In this document: positions 16,218 to 26,913 of the stretch, one piece after another
Position numbering within the stretch: position 1 is the stretch's first letter
How the letters are laid out: the number at the start of each line of letters is the position of its first letter
From: Flavobacteriaceae bacterium
Lineage (GTDB): Bacteria > Bacteroidota > Bacteroidia > Flavobacteriales > Flavobacteriaceae
DNA length: 33,456 bases
Direction: 5' to 3'
Assembly (NCBI GenBank): GCA_013215095.1
Contig: JABSPM010000071.1
Location: forward strand, 1 to 33,456
Program-made: the position numbers and the translations under genes
Notes under the pieces: generated by a model
Seen by the model: only the letters and a program-made list of their open reading frames with translations
What the model was told of the DNA's origin: nothing
Database searches by the model: none

Positions 16218-19049
16218 ATGACGAATTTTGAAGAACATATTGAAGTTAAAGGCGCTCGCGTTCACAACTTAAAAAACATTGATGTTACTATTCCAAGAGA
16301 AAAACTGGTAGTCATCACTGGATTATCGGGAAGTGGAAAATCGTCTTTAGCTTTTGATACTATTTACGCCGAAGGACAACGTCGTTATATTGAAACCTTT
16401 TCGGCTTATGCTAGACAATTCTTAGGCGGATTGGAACGCCCTGATGTTGATAAAATTGACGGCTTATCTCCAGTAATCGCCATCGAACAAAAAACCACTA
16501 GCAAATCACCACGTTCCACGGTTGGCACCATTACTGAAATTTATGACTTTTTAAGGTTATTGTTTGCCAGAGTAAGTGATGCCTATAGCTATACTACTGG
16601 TGAAAAAATGATAAGCTATTCCGACCATCAAATCAAAGACTTAATAACCGCAGATTTTAGCGGGAAACGAATAAATATATTAGCACCAGTAATTCGCTCT
16701 CGAAAAGGACATTACCGTGAGCTTTTCGAACAAATTGCAAAGCAAGGTTTTGTAAAGGTGCGTACAGATGGAGAAATTAAGGATTTGGTCAAGGGAATGA
16801 AACTCGATCGCTATAAAACCCATGATATTGAAATTGTTATTGACCGTCTGAAGATTGAAAATACATCGGACAATGATAAACGACTTACCGAAACCATAAA
16901 AACCGCAATGTATCACGGTGATAATACCTTAATGGTCATTGATCATGACACCAATGAAACAAGGTATTTTAGTAGAAATTTAATGTGCCCCTCTTCTGGA
17001 ATTTCTTATCCTAATCCTGAACCAAATAATTTTTCATTTAATTCACCTAAAGGTGCTTGTGAGCAATGCAATGGCATAGGAAACTTATATGAGATTAATC
17101 TCAAAAAAATTATACCAGATGATAATATTTCTATAAAGCAAGGTGGTTTAGCACCACAAGGTCCTCAGAAAAACACTTGGATTTTTAAGCAGTTAGAACA
17201 TATTGCACAACGCTTTGATTTTAGCCTTAGCGACCCTATAAAAACCATTCCTAAGGAAGCCATGACTATGATTTTATATGGCGGAAATGAGAAGTTTACT
17301 ATAGAAAGTAAAACACTTGGTGTTCATAGAAATTACAGTATTGATTTTGAAGGTATTGCGAATTTCATTGAAAACCAATACAAAACGGCAGACACTACCG
17401 CTATCAAACGCTGGGCTAAAGGCTTCATGGACAATGTTACATGTACTACTTGCAAGGGGTCGCGACTTAAAAAAGAATCACTATGCTTTAAAATCCATGA
17501 AAAAAATATTTCAGATTTGGTAAATATGGATATTTTGGACCTTGCGCATTGGTTTGAACACCTTAACAAACACCTATCAAAACAACAACAAAAGATTGCT
17601 TCTGAAATTATCAAGGAAATTCAAACACGTATTCAATTTTTATTAGATGTTGGATTGAATTACTTAACACTTAACAGGAGTTCAAAATCGCTTTCGGGAG
17701 GAGAAGCCCAACGTATTCGATTGGCTACGCAAATTGGCTCTCAATTGGTTGGCGTCCTTTATATTTTAGACGAACCAAGCATTGGCTTACATCAACGAGA
17801 TAACCAAAAATTAATCAACTCGCTATTATCACTAAGAGATATTGGCAACTCAATTATTGTCGTAGAACATGACAAAGATATGATTGAACGCGCCGATCAT
17901 GTTATTGATATTGGACCAAAAGCTGGCAGTCATGGCGGAAAAATCATAAGCCAAGGTAGCCCAAAAGAACTTTTAGGACATCATACAATTACTGCAGAAT
18001 ATCTCAATGGCACCAAAAAAATTGAAATCCCAAAAACACGCAGAAAAGGAAATGGTAAAACACTGAAAATTAGTGGCTGTACAGGAAACAACTTAAAGAA
18101 TATTAGTGTCAAATTTCCTCTAGGTATGATGATTGGTGTGACAGGGGTTTCTGGAAGTGGAAAATCCACATTAATTAACGAAACGCTCTATCCCATTCTT
18201 AACAACTACTATTTTAACGGCGTAAAAGAGCCCTTGCCGTACAAGAAGATTGAGGGACTACAGCACATTGACAAGGTAATAGACATCAATCAATCACCAA
18301 TTGGAAGAACACCTCGAAGCAACCCTGCAACCTATACAGGAGTGTTTAGCGAAATAAGAAGTCTATTTGCTAAAACTCCCGAAGCTATGATACGCGGCTA
18401 TAAACCTGGACGCTTTAGTTTTAATGTCACTGGTGGTCGATGCGATACTTGCAAAGGAGGCGGGCTTCGTGTCATAGAAATGAATTTCTTGCCTGACGTT
18501 TATGTAGATTGCGAAACCTGTCAAGGTAAACGTTTTAATAGAGAAACTTTAGAAATTCGATATAAAGGAAAATCCATAAGCGATGTTTTAAATATGACCA
18601 TTGAAGATGCTGTAAATTTCTTTGAGCCTATTCCTAAAATATACAGAAAACTTAAGACTATTAAAGATGTAGGTCTAGGTTACATTACACTAGGACAGCA
18701 GAGTACTACTCTTTCGGGAGGAGAAGCGCAACGCATAAAACTAGCTACAGAACTCTCAAAAAAAGATACAGGAAATACATTCTACATCTTAGATGAACCT
18801 ACTACTGGATTACATTTTGAAGACATTAGAGTACTTATGGAAGTGCTCAACAAACTAGCAAACAAAGGCAATACCGTACTTATTATAGAACATAATTTAG
18901 ATGTTATAAAAACAGTAGATTACATTATAGACATCGGTTACGAAGGCGGAAAAGGTGGTGGTCAAATTGTAGCCAAAGGAACACCAGAACAACTTATTAA
19001 AGACAATAAAAGCTATACAGCCCAGTTCTTAAAACTGGAATTTAATTAA
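16218..19049 (+). CDS. uvrA: Excinuclease ABC subunit A
   Basis: UvrA finds bulky DNA damage and loads UvrB in nucleotide excision repair. The 943 residues hold two ABC ATPase modules: Walker A GLSGSGKS (35-42) and GVSGSGKST in the second half, with signatures [12 protein letters not shown] and [12 protein letters not shown] and Walker B regions [12 protein letters not shown] and [12 protein letters not shown]. Zinc-site pairs are CEQCNG and CTTCKG in the first half and CDTCKGGG with CETCQGKRF in the second. The length is normal for class I UvrA. The LOG-family gene follows 20 bp later and is probably co-transcribed. Confidence 0.98.
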   Translation: MTNFEEHIEVKGARVHNLKNIDVTIPREKLVVITGLSGSGKSSLAFDTIYAEGQRRYIETFSAYARQFLGGLERPDVDKIDGLSPVIAIEQKTTSKSPRSTVGTITEIYDFLRLLFARVSDAYSYTTGEKMISYSDHQIKDLITADFSGKRINILAPVIRSRKGHYRELFEQIAKQGFVKVRTDGEIKDLVKGMKLDRYKTHDIEIVIDRLKIENTSDNDKRLTETIKTAMYHGDNTLMVIDHDTNETRYFSRNLMCPSSGISYPNPEPNNFSFNSPKGACEQCNGIGNLYEINLKKIIPDDNISIKQGGLAPQGPQKNTWIFKQLEHIAQRFDFSLSDPIKTIPKEAMTMILYGGNEKFTIESKTLGVHRNYSIDFEGIANFIENQYKTADTTAIKRWAKGFMDNVTCTTCKGSRLKKESLCFKIHEKNISDLVNMDILDLAHWFEHLNKHLSKQQQKIASEIIKEIQTRIQFLLDVGLNYLTLNRSSKSLSGGEAQRIRLATQIGSQLVGVLYILDEPSIGLHQRDNQKLINSLLSLRDIGNSIIVVEHDKDMIERADHVIDIGPKAGSHGGKIISQGSPKELLGHHTITAEYLNGTKKIEIPKTRRKGNGKTLKISGCTGNNLKNISVKFPLGMMIGVTGVSGSGKSTLINETLYPILNNYYFNGVKEPLPYKKIEGLQHIDKVIDINQSPIGRTPRSNPATYTGVFSEIRSLFAKTPEAMIRGYKPGRFSFNVTGGRCDTCKGGGLRVIEMNFLPDVYVDCETCQGKRFNRETLEIRYKGKSISDVLNMTIEDAVNFFEPIPKIYRKLKTIKDVGLGYITLGQQSTTLSGGEAQRIKLATELSKKDTGNTFYILDEPTTGLHFEDIRVLMEVLNKLANKGNTVLIIEHNLDVIKTVDYIIDIGYEGGKGGGQIVAKGTPEQLIKDNKSYTAQFLKLEFN

Positions 19050-19069
19050 CTTAAAAACGTTTTATAAAT

Positions 19070-19756
19070 ATGAGAAAACAACATGCAAGAGGTTGGAATG
19101 AAATAAAAACTAATGACTCTTGGGCTATATTCAAAATCATGGGAGAGTTTGTTAATGGTTTTGAAACCATGAGTAAAATTGGTCCTTGTGTATCACTCTT
19201 TGGATCTGCACGAACCCAACCAGACAATCCAAATTATAAACTAGCAGTAGATATTTCTAGAGCCATTGTTGAAGCTGGATATGGCGTCATTACAGGTGGT
19301 GGACCAGGAATTATGGAAGCGGGTAATAAAGGTGCACATTTGGCTGGAGGTACATCTGTAGGTTTAAATATTGACCTTCCGTTTGAGCAACACGACAACC
19401 CATACATTGACTCGGATAAGAATTTAAATTTTGATTACTTTTTTGTGAGAAAAGTAATGTTTGTAAAATACTCTCAAGGTTTCGTAGTTATGCCAGGAGG
19501 TTTTGGAACCCTAGATGAACTTTTTGAGGCCTTAACCCTTATTCAAACCAATAAAATTGAAAAGTTCCCTATAATTATGGTTGGAAGCGAATTTTGGGAA
19601 GGCTTAATGGATTGGGTTAAAACAACCTTATTAGATAAATTTGAAAACATTAGCGCAAAGGATTTAGATTTAATACATCTTGTGGATACAAAGGAAGAAG
19701 TTATAGCGATTTTAGATGGGTTCTATAAGCAATATAATCTAAGCCCTAATTTCTAA
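19070..19756 (+). CDS. LOG family (TIGR00730) nucleotide phosphoribohydrolase
   Basis: A 228-residue Rossmann-fold protein. It has both family motifs: GGGPGIMEAGNKGA (about 81-94) and PGGFGTLDELFEALT (about 143-157), which form the nucleotide pocket. Relatives split cytokinin ribotides or nucleoside monophosphates into base and ribose phosphate; in non-plant bacteria a nucleotide-salvage or house-cleaning role is assumed. It begins 20 bp after uvrA. Confidence 0.9.
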   Translation: MRKQHARGWNEIKTNDSWAIFKIMGEFVNGFETMSKIGPCVSLFGSARTQPDNPNYKLAVDISRAIVEAGYGVITGGGPGIMEAGNKGAHLAGGTSVGLNIDLPFEQHDNPYIDSDKNLNFDYFFVRKVMFVKYSQGFVVMPGGFGTLDELFEALTLIQTNKIEKFPIIMVGSEFWEGLMDWVKTTLLDKFENISAKDLDLIHLVDTKEEVIAILDGFYKQYNLSPNF

Positions 19757-20208
19757 AATCACGCCTATAGTATTGCGGCAAAAGCATTATTATTCATAAA
19801 CCCATTGCAATACTCAAATCTTAAGATGAGTGTTTCAAATACCATACATACATTTTGACAGCTATTGCAAGAATTAGAGATCATAATATACGCCTATAAT
19901 TTGTATATGATAAAGTAAAACAACATGGCTTATTTTGATGCTATAGAAATGCACAACACTGTTATTCTAACCAAAAAAATTGGATTGACGAATGGATTCT
20001 ATTTTCTTTAAGCGCTTAATTTATAATACACCTTTTTGATATAATCAAAATCTATATATGAAATGAGTAATGCCAATAATAATACTGTAAATTGTTTTAA
20101 TTCTAAAATTATTTATAGTACTTGCAGCACTGCTAAATTTAACTCAAAACGAAATTGCACCTTGTATACGTTGCTATTATGGCCAGTTTAAAATTTAAAA
20201 CAGACTAA
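19757..20208. other. 452-bp gap without a convincing gene
   Basis: An 8-bp inverted repeat (AGTATTGC at 19769-19776, GCAATACT at 19807-19814) with a 30-nt loop lies just after the LOG gene; it lacks a T run and is a weak terminator candidate. A 28-codon ATG frame at 19925-20011 (MAYFDAIEMHNTVILTKKIG and eight more residues) is open but unrecognised. No TAnnTTTG box with good spacing is seen before the next gene, which uses a TTG start. Confidence 0.4.
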
Positions 20209-23040
20209 TTGAAATATCTCTTATCCATACTTTTGCTTACCGGTTTTACTTCTTTTGCACAAAACAAAATTGAAATTAATGCCAAATTTGACATTGAAAA
20301 TGATCAAATCCATATTAAGCAGTATGTAGAATATACTAACACCTCAACTGACACGCTAAGCACCATTTATCTGAATGACTGGAGCAACAGTTTTTCTACA
20401 AAAAATACACCTTTAGCATTACGGTTTACTGAAGAATTCAGCACCAATTTCCATTTTGCTAAAAACGAAGAACGTGGTTTTACAGTACTAACTTCGGTTT
20501 TAGATGATCGCAATGCCATTTTAGATTACAATTATCTAGAAACACATCCAGATGTCTTAAAAGTGCAACTTGCTAAAGCCTTACTGCCACAAGAATCTTA
20601 TAAAATTAACCTAGATTATATTGTTAAAATTCCAAGCGATAAATTTACACGATACGGTGTTAATGCATCAAAAGACTATCATCTAAAATATTGGTATATC
20701 ACCCCTGCCATTTATGATGGCAAGTGGCACTATTTTAGCAATAAAAACTTAGATGATTTATACGTTCCAAAATCAGATATTACACTTGAAGTTGAGTATC
20801 CTATAGCGTACAACTTAATCTCTGAGTTAGACCGTATTACCACCACCATCAATCAACAGACACAAACCACAATTTTAAATGGTAACGATCGGGTTGATAG
20901 TAAATTATTCTTAAAGAAATCGCAATCGTATATAACAACTCAAACCGAACATTTTTCTTTAATTACAAACCTAAACAAAAAAGGAATTTCTAATTTACAC
21001 AAAGCCCTAGTTACAGATAGAATTGCTAGCTTTGTCTCAAATTATTTAGGCAATTACCCTCATAAAAAATTACTAGTTACCACAATTGATATCAAAAAAG
21101 ACCCTGTTTATGGTCTTAACCAGTTGCCAGATTTCATTAGACCATTCCCTCCTACACTACAATTTGAATTAAGTTTATTAAAAAGCACTCTAAGCAACTA
21201 TTTAGACAATACTTTACTACTTAACCCTAGAAAAGAACACTGGTTAAAAGACGGTATTCAAATTTATTTCTTAATGAAATACATTGAAGACTATTACCCT
21301 AACACTAAATTGCTAGGATCCTTTGCTAATTTTTGGGGTATTCGTTGGTTTCATGCTTCAGATTTGAGATTCAATGAACAATACAACTTATACCAAATGC
21401 ATATGCAAAGAACCAATAGAGATCAACCTCTTACTATGGCAAAAGATTCTTTGCTTAAATTCAATAAAAATATTGTCAACAAATATAAAGCTGGTGTAGG
21501 TCTAGCATATTTAGATGATTTTATAGCCTCGAATATTTTAGAAACCACCATTAAAAACTTTTTAGAAAAACACAAAATAATCCCCACTAATCCATTGGCT
21601 TTTGAGACCTATCTCAAATCACAAACCTCAAAAGATATTGACTGGTTTTTCAAAGATTTTATAAGGACTAGATCAAAAATAGATTTCAAATTAAAGGCAG
21701 TAAAACGAAGTAAAGACTCAATAACCTTTACAGTTAAAAACAAAGCTTCCAGTAATGTGCCCATTACTTTATTTAGCTTGAACGATAATCATGTATTGTC
21801 TAAACAATGGTTGACTAATATTGAAGACAAAAAAACCTATACAATATCAAACACCAATAATCGTATTAATAGACTTGTCTTAAACTATGACCGTAGAATT
21901 CCAGAAATAAATCAGCGTAACAATTGGAAATTTTTACGCCATTTAAATATCATCAATAAACCCCTGCAAATAAGATTTTTACAAGACTTTGAAAACAGCA
22001 GATATAGCCAAACCTTTTTAATGCCAATTGTAGAATTTAACAACATCTATGACGGTCTTACACTTGGAGGTAAATTCTACAACAAAACATTATTGCGACG
22101 TAACTTCTATTATAAAATATCGCCACTATACGGGTTAAAGTCCAAAAGCCTAACAGGCTCAGCTACTATTAGCAATACTTTTAACTACGAAAACAATAAA
22201 CTCTATAAATTCAAAATTGGACTAACAGGAAGTTATTCGTCCTATGCGCCAAATTTGTTTGCTCAAATAATTAGACCGTTTGTTAGCTTTGACTTTAGAA
22301 ATGCTGATGATTTTAGATCCAATAAACGAAGTACTCTAAACGTGAGATATGTTGATATCACAAAAGATCCCGATATTTTTAACATCTCTGGAACTAATGA
22401 GCCCGACTATAAAGTATTTAATATCCGATATGTCAATTCAAACCCGGGATTGATAAATTACTTCGGATGGTTCACTGATTTTCAACTTTCAAAAAACTTT
22501 GGAAAACTATCAATTAATTATGAGTACCGTAAACTCTACCAAAGCAACAGGCAATTAAACTTTCGTTTCTTTGCAGGGTCCTTTATATACAATAAAAACC
22601 CAGAAGACTTAGATTATTTTAGTTTTGCCTTAGACCGCCCCAAAGATTACCTATTTGATTACAACTATTTGGGCCGCTCGGAAACCACTGGAATTTATAG
22701 TCAACAGCTTATCATTGCAGAAGGAGGACTCAAATCTAAACTTGACACACCTTTTGCCAACCGTTGGATGACTACCTGCAATATGAGCACTACACTTTGG
22801 AAATATATTCAAGCATATGGAGATATTGGTTTGGTAAAAAACAAAGGAGATAATCCAAAATTTGTTTATGACTCTGGTGTTCGTGTTAACCTAGTTACAG
22901 ATTACTTTGAACTGTATTTCCCTATTTACTCAAATTTGGGTTGGGAAATTGCACAGCCAAATTATGATCAAAAAATTCGATTTATCTTTACTGTAGACCC
23001 AAAAACACTTTTAGGACTTTTCAGAAGGAAATGGTATTAA
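20209..23040 (+). CDS. M1 peptidase-like (gluzincin) domain fused to an outer-membrane beta-barrel; zinc site degenerate
   Basis: A 943-residue exported protein with signal peptide MKYLLSILLLTGFTSFAQ; the start is TTG at 20209. Residues 20-490 follow the M1 aminopeptidase layout: a beta-rich N-terminal domain, then a catalytic-domain-like region. Where M1 enzymes have HExxH this protein has FELSL (319-323), and where they have WLNEG it has WLKDG (345-349), so neither zinc His is present. From about 590 to the end the sequence alternates strands with aromatic ends (YYKISPLYGL, GKLSINYEYRKLY, ending FRRKWY), as in an outer-membrane barrel. It may be a surface scaffold, secretion or assembly factor rather than a peptidase. 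It stands alone. Confidence 0.8.
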   Translation: MKYLLSILLLTGFTSFAQNKIEINAKFDIENDQIHIKQYVEYTNTSTDTLSTIYLNDWSNSFSTKNTPLALRFTEEFSTNFHFAKNEERGFTVLTSVLDDRNAILDYNYLETHPDVLKVQLAKALLPQESYKINLDYIVKIPSDKFTRYGVNASKDYHLKYWYITPAIYDGKWHYFSNKNLDDLYVPKSDITLEVEYPIAYNLISELDRITTTINQQTQTTILNGNDRVDSKLFLKKSQSYITTQTEHFSLITNLNKKGISNLHKALVTDRIASFVSNYLGNYPHKKLLVTTIDIKKDPVYGLNQLPDFIRPFPPTLQFELSLLKSTLSNYLDNTLLLNPRKEHWLKDGIQIYFLMKYIEDYYPNTKLLGSFANFWGIRWFHASDLRFNEQYNLYQMHMQRTNRDQPLTMAKDSLLKFNKNIVNKYKAGVGLAYLDDFIASNILETTIKNFLEKHKIIPTNPLAFETYLKSQTSKDIDWFFKDFIRTRSKIDFKLKAVKRSKDSITFTVKNKASSNVPITLFSLNDNHVLSKQWLTNIEDKKTYTISNTNNRINRLVLNYDRRIPEINQRNNWKFLRHLNIINKPLQIRFLQDFENSRYSQTFLMPIVEFNNIYDGLTLGGKFYNKTLLRRNFYYKISPLYGLKSKSLTGSATISNTFNYENNKLYKFKIGLTGSYSSYAPNLFAQIIRPFVSFDFRNADDFRSNKRSTLNVRYVDITKDPDIFNISGTNEPDYKVFNIRYVNSNPGLINYFGWFTDFQLSKNFGKLSINYEYRKLYQSNRQLNFRFFAGSFIYNKNPEDLDYFSFALDRPKDYLFDYNYLGRSETTGIYSQQLIIAEGGLKSKLDTPFANRWMTTCNMSTTLWKYIQAYGDIGLVKNKGDNPKFVYDSGVRVNLVTDYFELYFPIYSNLGWEIAQPNYDQKIRFIFTVDPKTLLGLFRRKWY

Positions 23041-23162
23041 ACCTTAGCTGATTTTCTTTAGAAAATTCTCAGTCAAAACTCGTATTTAGCATATATACTA
23101 AATTAAAAACAAATAAATTAATGTTTTGTTGCATATAATTCAATTTATTAACGTTTTATAAA

Positions 23163-23193
23163 TTGCAAAAATTGCTGTAATTGCTTATATTTG
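23163..23193 (+). promoter_or_regulatory. Bacteroidota-type promoter of the fused E1 gene
   Basis: TTG at 23163-23165, a 20-bp spacer and TATATTTG at 23186-23193 fit the -33/-7 consensus. The -7 box ends 23 bp before the ATG at 23217, leaving a short normal leader and supporting that start. Confidence 0.65.
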
Positions 23194-23216
23194 CAGTCCC
23201 TAAAAATAAAACTTCT

Positions 23217-25628
23217 ATGCATACAAATCCAGATATTTCAAACGCCATTTCATTCGATGATTTCAAATCCGAAATCCTAAATGACTATAAACTAGCAGTT
23301 ACAAGTAGAGAATGTAGCCTCCTTGGACGCCGCGAAGTCTTAACTGGTAAAGCAAAGTTTGGCATATTTGGAGATGGAAAAGAAGTTCCTCAATTGGCCT
23401 TAGCCAAAGCATTCCAAAATGGAGATTTTCGTTCTGGATATTATAGGGATCAAACTTTTATGATGGCTATTGGACAATTGACTATTGAGCAATTCTTCGC
23501 TGGACTCTACGGACATACCGATATCAATTATGACCCTATGAGTGCAGGGCGTCAAATGGGCGGACATTTTGCGACACATAGTTTAGATGACAATTACAAT
23601 TGGAAGGACTTAACATCGCAGAAAAATTCTAGCGCAGATATCTCCCCTACTGCTGGTCAGATGCCACGATTATTAGGACTGGCACAAGCCTCTAAAATTT
23701 ATAGAAACGTTAAAGGTATTAAAACAACCAATTTTTCTGAAAACGGTAACGAAGTGGCTTGGGGAACTATTGGTAACGCAAGTACAAGTGAAGGTTTATT
23801 CTTTGAAACAATTAATGCTGCTGGTGTACTTCAAGTCCCAATGGTTATTAGTATTTGGGATGATGAATACGGTATATCCGTACATGCAAAACACCAAACG
23901 ACTAAAGAAAATATTTCAGAAATTCTAAAAGGTTTCCAACGTGACGAAAACAATAAAGGTTATGAAATCTTAAAAGTTAATGGCTGGGATTACTCAAAGT
24001 TAATTGACACTTATCAACGTGCCTCGGATATTGCCAGAGAAAAACATATCCCTGTATTTATTCATGTCTTAGAATTAACACAACCTCAAGGCCATTCAAC
24101 TTCTGGATCTCATGAGAGATACAAAAGTCCAGAACGTCTAAATTGGGAAAAAGAATATGACTGTTTAAGCCAAATGCGCAGCTGGTTACTTTCAAATTCT
24201 ATTGCTTCTGAAGAGGATTTGAAATCCATTGAAAAAGCTATTAAAAAAGAGGTGCGTTTAGGCAAAAAGAAAGCTTGGGATGCCTTTATAAATCCACTCC
24301 TAAAAGAAAGACAACAACTCGTAACCTTATTAAAATCTGTAAGTGCCAGCAGTGCAAACGGCATATTTATAGACAAGCTTATCCAGAAGCTAGAAGCTAT
24401 CGATGAACCTTTAAAAAAGGACATGTTATCTACTGCTAGAAGAGTTTTGCGCTATCTAACATTTGAAAACACTACAGAAAAAGCACAACTCAATCAATGG
24501 ATTGATGCTTACTTTGCTAAAGAACAACCAAAATACAGCTCGCACTTATATAGCGAATCTCCAAAGAATGCTACCAATATTAATCCAGTAGCACCTGCCT
24601 ATGAAGACCATTCAGAAATGGTAGATGGTAGGTTAATTATTAGAGATAACTTTGATCAATTATTTTCCAAATATCCTGAAGCCTTAATCTTTGGCGAAGA
24701 CTCCGGAAACATTGGAGATGTTAATCAAGGTCTAGAAGGTCTCCAAGAAAAATATGGAGCATTGCGAGTTGCCGATGCAGGTATTAGAGAAGCTACGATA
24801 CTTGGACAAGGTATTGGTATGGCAATGCGAGGTTTAAGACCAATTGCTGAGATTCAATACCTCGACTATATTTTATATGCTCTACAAATTATAAGCGATG
24901 ATTTAGCCTCGTTACATTACAGAACAAAAGGAAAGCAAAAAGCACCTTTAATTATTAGAACTAGAGGACATCGACTAGAAGGCATATGGCACTCTGGATC
25001 TCAAATGGGAGGCATCTTAAACTTAGTAAGAGGAATCCATGTTTTAGTTCCAAGAAACATGACTAAAGCCGCTGGTTTTTACAACACATTGATGGAAAGT
25101 GATCAGCCAGCTTTAATCGTTGAATGTCTAAATGGTTACCGATTAAAAGAAAAAATGCCATCAAATATTGGCGAATTTAAAACTCAAATAGGTGTTGTTG
25201 AGACCTTAAAAGAAGGACAAGATATTACTTTAGTGTCTTATGGATCTACTTTACGAATTGTAGAACAAGTTGCAAATGAACTCCTTGAAGTTGGCATTGA
25301 TGCAGAAGTTATAGATGTGCAATCGCTATTGCCATTTGACATTAATCATGATATTGTAAAAAGTGTTGCTAAAACCAATCGTTTAATGATAATTGACGAG
25401 GATGTACCTGGAGGAGCTTCTGCATACATTTTAGACGAAATTTTAAATACACAAGGTGCATACCAACATTTAGACAGTCCACCGCTAACTTTAGCAGCCA
25501 AGGCGCACAGACCTGCCTATGGCACTGATGGAGACTATTTCAGTAAGCCGTCTAGTGAAGACATTTTTGAGGCCGTGTACAAGATAATGCATGAAGTCAA
25601 CCCAAAAGATTTTCCAGCATTGAGATAA
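23217..25628 (+). CDS. 2-oxoacid dehydrogenase E1 component, alpha and beta fused (thiamine-diphosphate dependent)
   Basis: An 803-residue enzyme that decarboxylates a 2-oxoacid and passes the acyl group to an E2 lipoyl domain; branched-chain (2-oxoisovalerate) substrates are most likely. The first half (to about 420) is E1-alpha-like, the second (from DHSEMVDGR) E1-beta-like, with GEDSGNIGDVNQG and the C-terminal transketolase domain (LVSYGSTLRIVEQVANELL, VIDVQSLLPFD). The thiamine motif GDG-x26-NN reads GNA (186-188) and DD (215-216), with exact x26 spacing, so the metal-binding Asp and Asn appear swapped. The ATG at 23217 sits at a normal distance from the promoter. No E2 or E3 gene is adjacent. 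A strong terminator follows. Confidence 0.9.
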   Translation: MHTNPDISNAISFDDFKSEILNDYKLAVTSRECSLLGRREVLTGKAKFGIFGDGKEVPQLALAKAFQNGDFRSGYYRDQTFMMAIGQLTIEQFFAGLYGHTDINYDPMSAGRQMGGHFATHSLDDNYNWKDLTSQKNSSADISPTAGQMPRLLGLAQASKIYRNVKGIKTTNFSENGNEVAWGTIGNASTSEGLFFETINAAGVLQVPMVISIWDDEYGISVHAKHQTTKENISEILKGFQRDENNKGYEILKVNGWDYSKLIDTYQRASDIAREKHIPVFIHVLELTQPQGHSTSGSHERYKSPERLNWEKEYDCLSQMRSWLLSNSIASEEDLKSIEKAIKKEVRLGKKKAWDAFINPLLKERQQLVTLLKSVSASSANGIFIDKLIQKLEAIDEPLKKDMLSTARRVLRYLTFENTTEKAQLNQWIDAYFAKEQPKYSSHLYSESPKNATNINPVAPAYEDHSEMVDGRLIIRDNFDQLFSKYPEALIFGEDSGNIGDVNQGLEGLQEKYGALRVADAGIREATILGQGIGMAMRGLRPIAEIQYLDYILYALQIISDDLASLHYRTKGKQKAPLIIRTRGHRLEGIWHSGSQMGGILNLVRGIHVLVPRNMTKAAGFYNTLMESDQPALIVECLNGYRLKEKMPSNIGEFKTQIGVVETLKEGQDITLVSYGSTLRIVEQVANELLEVGIDAEVIDVQSLLPFDINHDIVKSVAKTNRLMIIDEDVPGGASAYILDEILNTQGAYQHLDSPPLTLAAKAHRPAYGTDGDYFSKPSSEDIFEAVYKIMHEVNPKDFPALR

Positions 25629-25652
25629 CTAATGCGTTATAAAACATCTAAA

Positions 25653-25683
25653 AAAAATCACTCAAATCACTTGGGTGATTTTT
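25653..25683. terminator. Terminator after fused E1, possibly bidirectional
   Basis: AAAAATCACTCAA (25653-25665) pairs with TTGGGTGATTTTT (25671-25683) with one G-U wobble and a 5-nt loop. T runs follow the stem on both strands, so it could also end the holA transcript, whose stop lies 200 bp away. Confidence 0.8.
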
Positions 25684-25883
25684 GGCTTTAGGTAAGCTTT
25701 AAAATTTTATTGCCCCCTATTTTTTTATTTTAAAGCATCTTGAGCCTTCGCCAGTCAGATTCCAAATGCATCAAGCATTCAGATTGTCCGAGATTATGCC
25801 ATTTTCCTTTTGTAAACCAGCATGTAATCGACATTAATTTCACATATGACATTTCAATGTTTACCAATAGCTTGCCAATCCAC

Positions 25884-26888
25884 TTAATGCATTATCCTAT
25901 AGAGTAATTCTTTTAACAAATCGCCTTGAGGAATACCACTGGAATTAACACCTTTACTCTTTAAATCAAAAATTCTTAAAGTCGCAATAGCCTCACTCAC
26001 ATTACGCATAGGATAATTATGTGCTGCGACTACATAATCTTTTACAAAATAAGGGTTGATTTTTAACTTTTGAGCAACAGATCTTGGTGATTTATCATGT
26101 AATCCATGATATTGCAATAACTGAGAAAAGAAATTATACAATAAGGCTACGGTAACCACCATAGGATTGTCCTTTGGATTTTCGGCAAAATAAGTAATAA
26201 TTTGGTTAGCCTTTATAACGTTTTTATCTCCCACCGCTTTGCGCAGTTCAAAATTATTATAGTCTTTACTTATACCTATATTGGTCTCTATGATTTCTGG
26301 TGTAATTTGACTCCTTTTAGGTACTATTAGTTTCAATTTTTCTAATTCATTATTAATTTTACTCAAGTCCGTTCCTAAGAACTCAACAAGCATTTGAGCG
26401 GCTTTTGGTGTTATGCTATACTCTTTTGGAGCCAATACACGACGAATCCAATCTGCGACTTGATTTTCATATAGCTTCTTACTTTCAAAAACAACCCCAA
26501 CTTTTTTTAGGGCTTTATAAAGTGCCTTATTTTTATGTATCTTCTTGTATTTATAATTTACAACAAGTACGGTAGAAGGCTGTGGATTTTTTGCATAGTC
26601 TGCCAGTTTTTCAATATGACGAGAAAGGTCTTGTGCTTCTTTTACAATAACCACCTGGCGTTCTGACATCATAGGAAAACGCTTGGCATTAGCCACAATA
26701 TCATCTACAGAAATATCTCTTCCATAAAGTACCATTTGGTTAAAGCCCTTTTCGGATTCGTCCAGCACATTAGCCTCAATATATTCAGAAATTTTATCAA
26801 TATAATAAGGCTCCTCGCCCATTAAAAAATAAATAGGTTTTAGGTTGCCATTTTTAATATCAGTAACTAATTTCTTAACTTCGTCCAT
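25884..26888 (-). CDS. holA: DNA polymerase III subunit delta
   Basis: HolA is the clamp-opening subunit of the polymerase III clamp loader. The 334 residues start MDEVKKLVTDIKNGNLKPIYFLMGEEPYYID, matching the family's first Rossmann-like strand and helix, then carry RQVVIVKEAQDL and the paired LVVNYKYKK segment. The C-terminal third is the helical collar domain (LYNFFSQLLQYHGL, FDLKSKGV). Length is typical. Its predicted -7 box lies inside the divergent nuclease-like gene. Confidence 0.93.
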   Translation of the reverse strand: MDEVKKLVTDIKNGNLKPIYFLMGEEPYYIDKISEYIEANVLDESEKGFNQMVLYGRDISVDDIVANAKRFPMMSERQVVIVKEAQDLSRHIEKLADYAKNPQPSTVLVVNYKYKKIHKNKALYKALKKVGVVFESKKLYENQVADWIRRVLAPKEYSITPKAAQMLVEFLGTDLSKINNELEKLKLIVPKRSQITPEIIETNIGISKDYNNFELRKAVGDKNVIKANQIITYFAENPKDNPMVVTVALLYNFFSQLLQYHGLHDKSPRSVAQKLKINPYFVKDYVVAAHNYPMRNVSEAIATLRIFDLKSKGVNSSGIPQGDLLKELLYRIMH

Positions 26889-26913
26889 CTAAATTAATAG
26901 CTGCTTTTTATTC

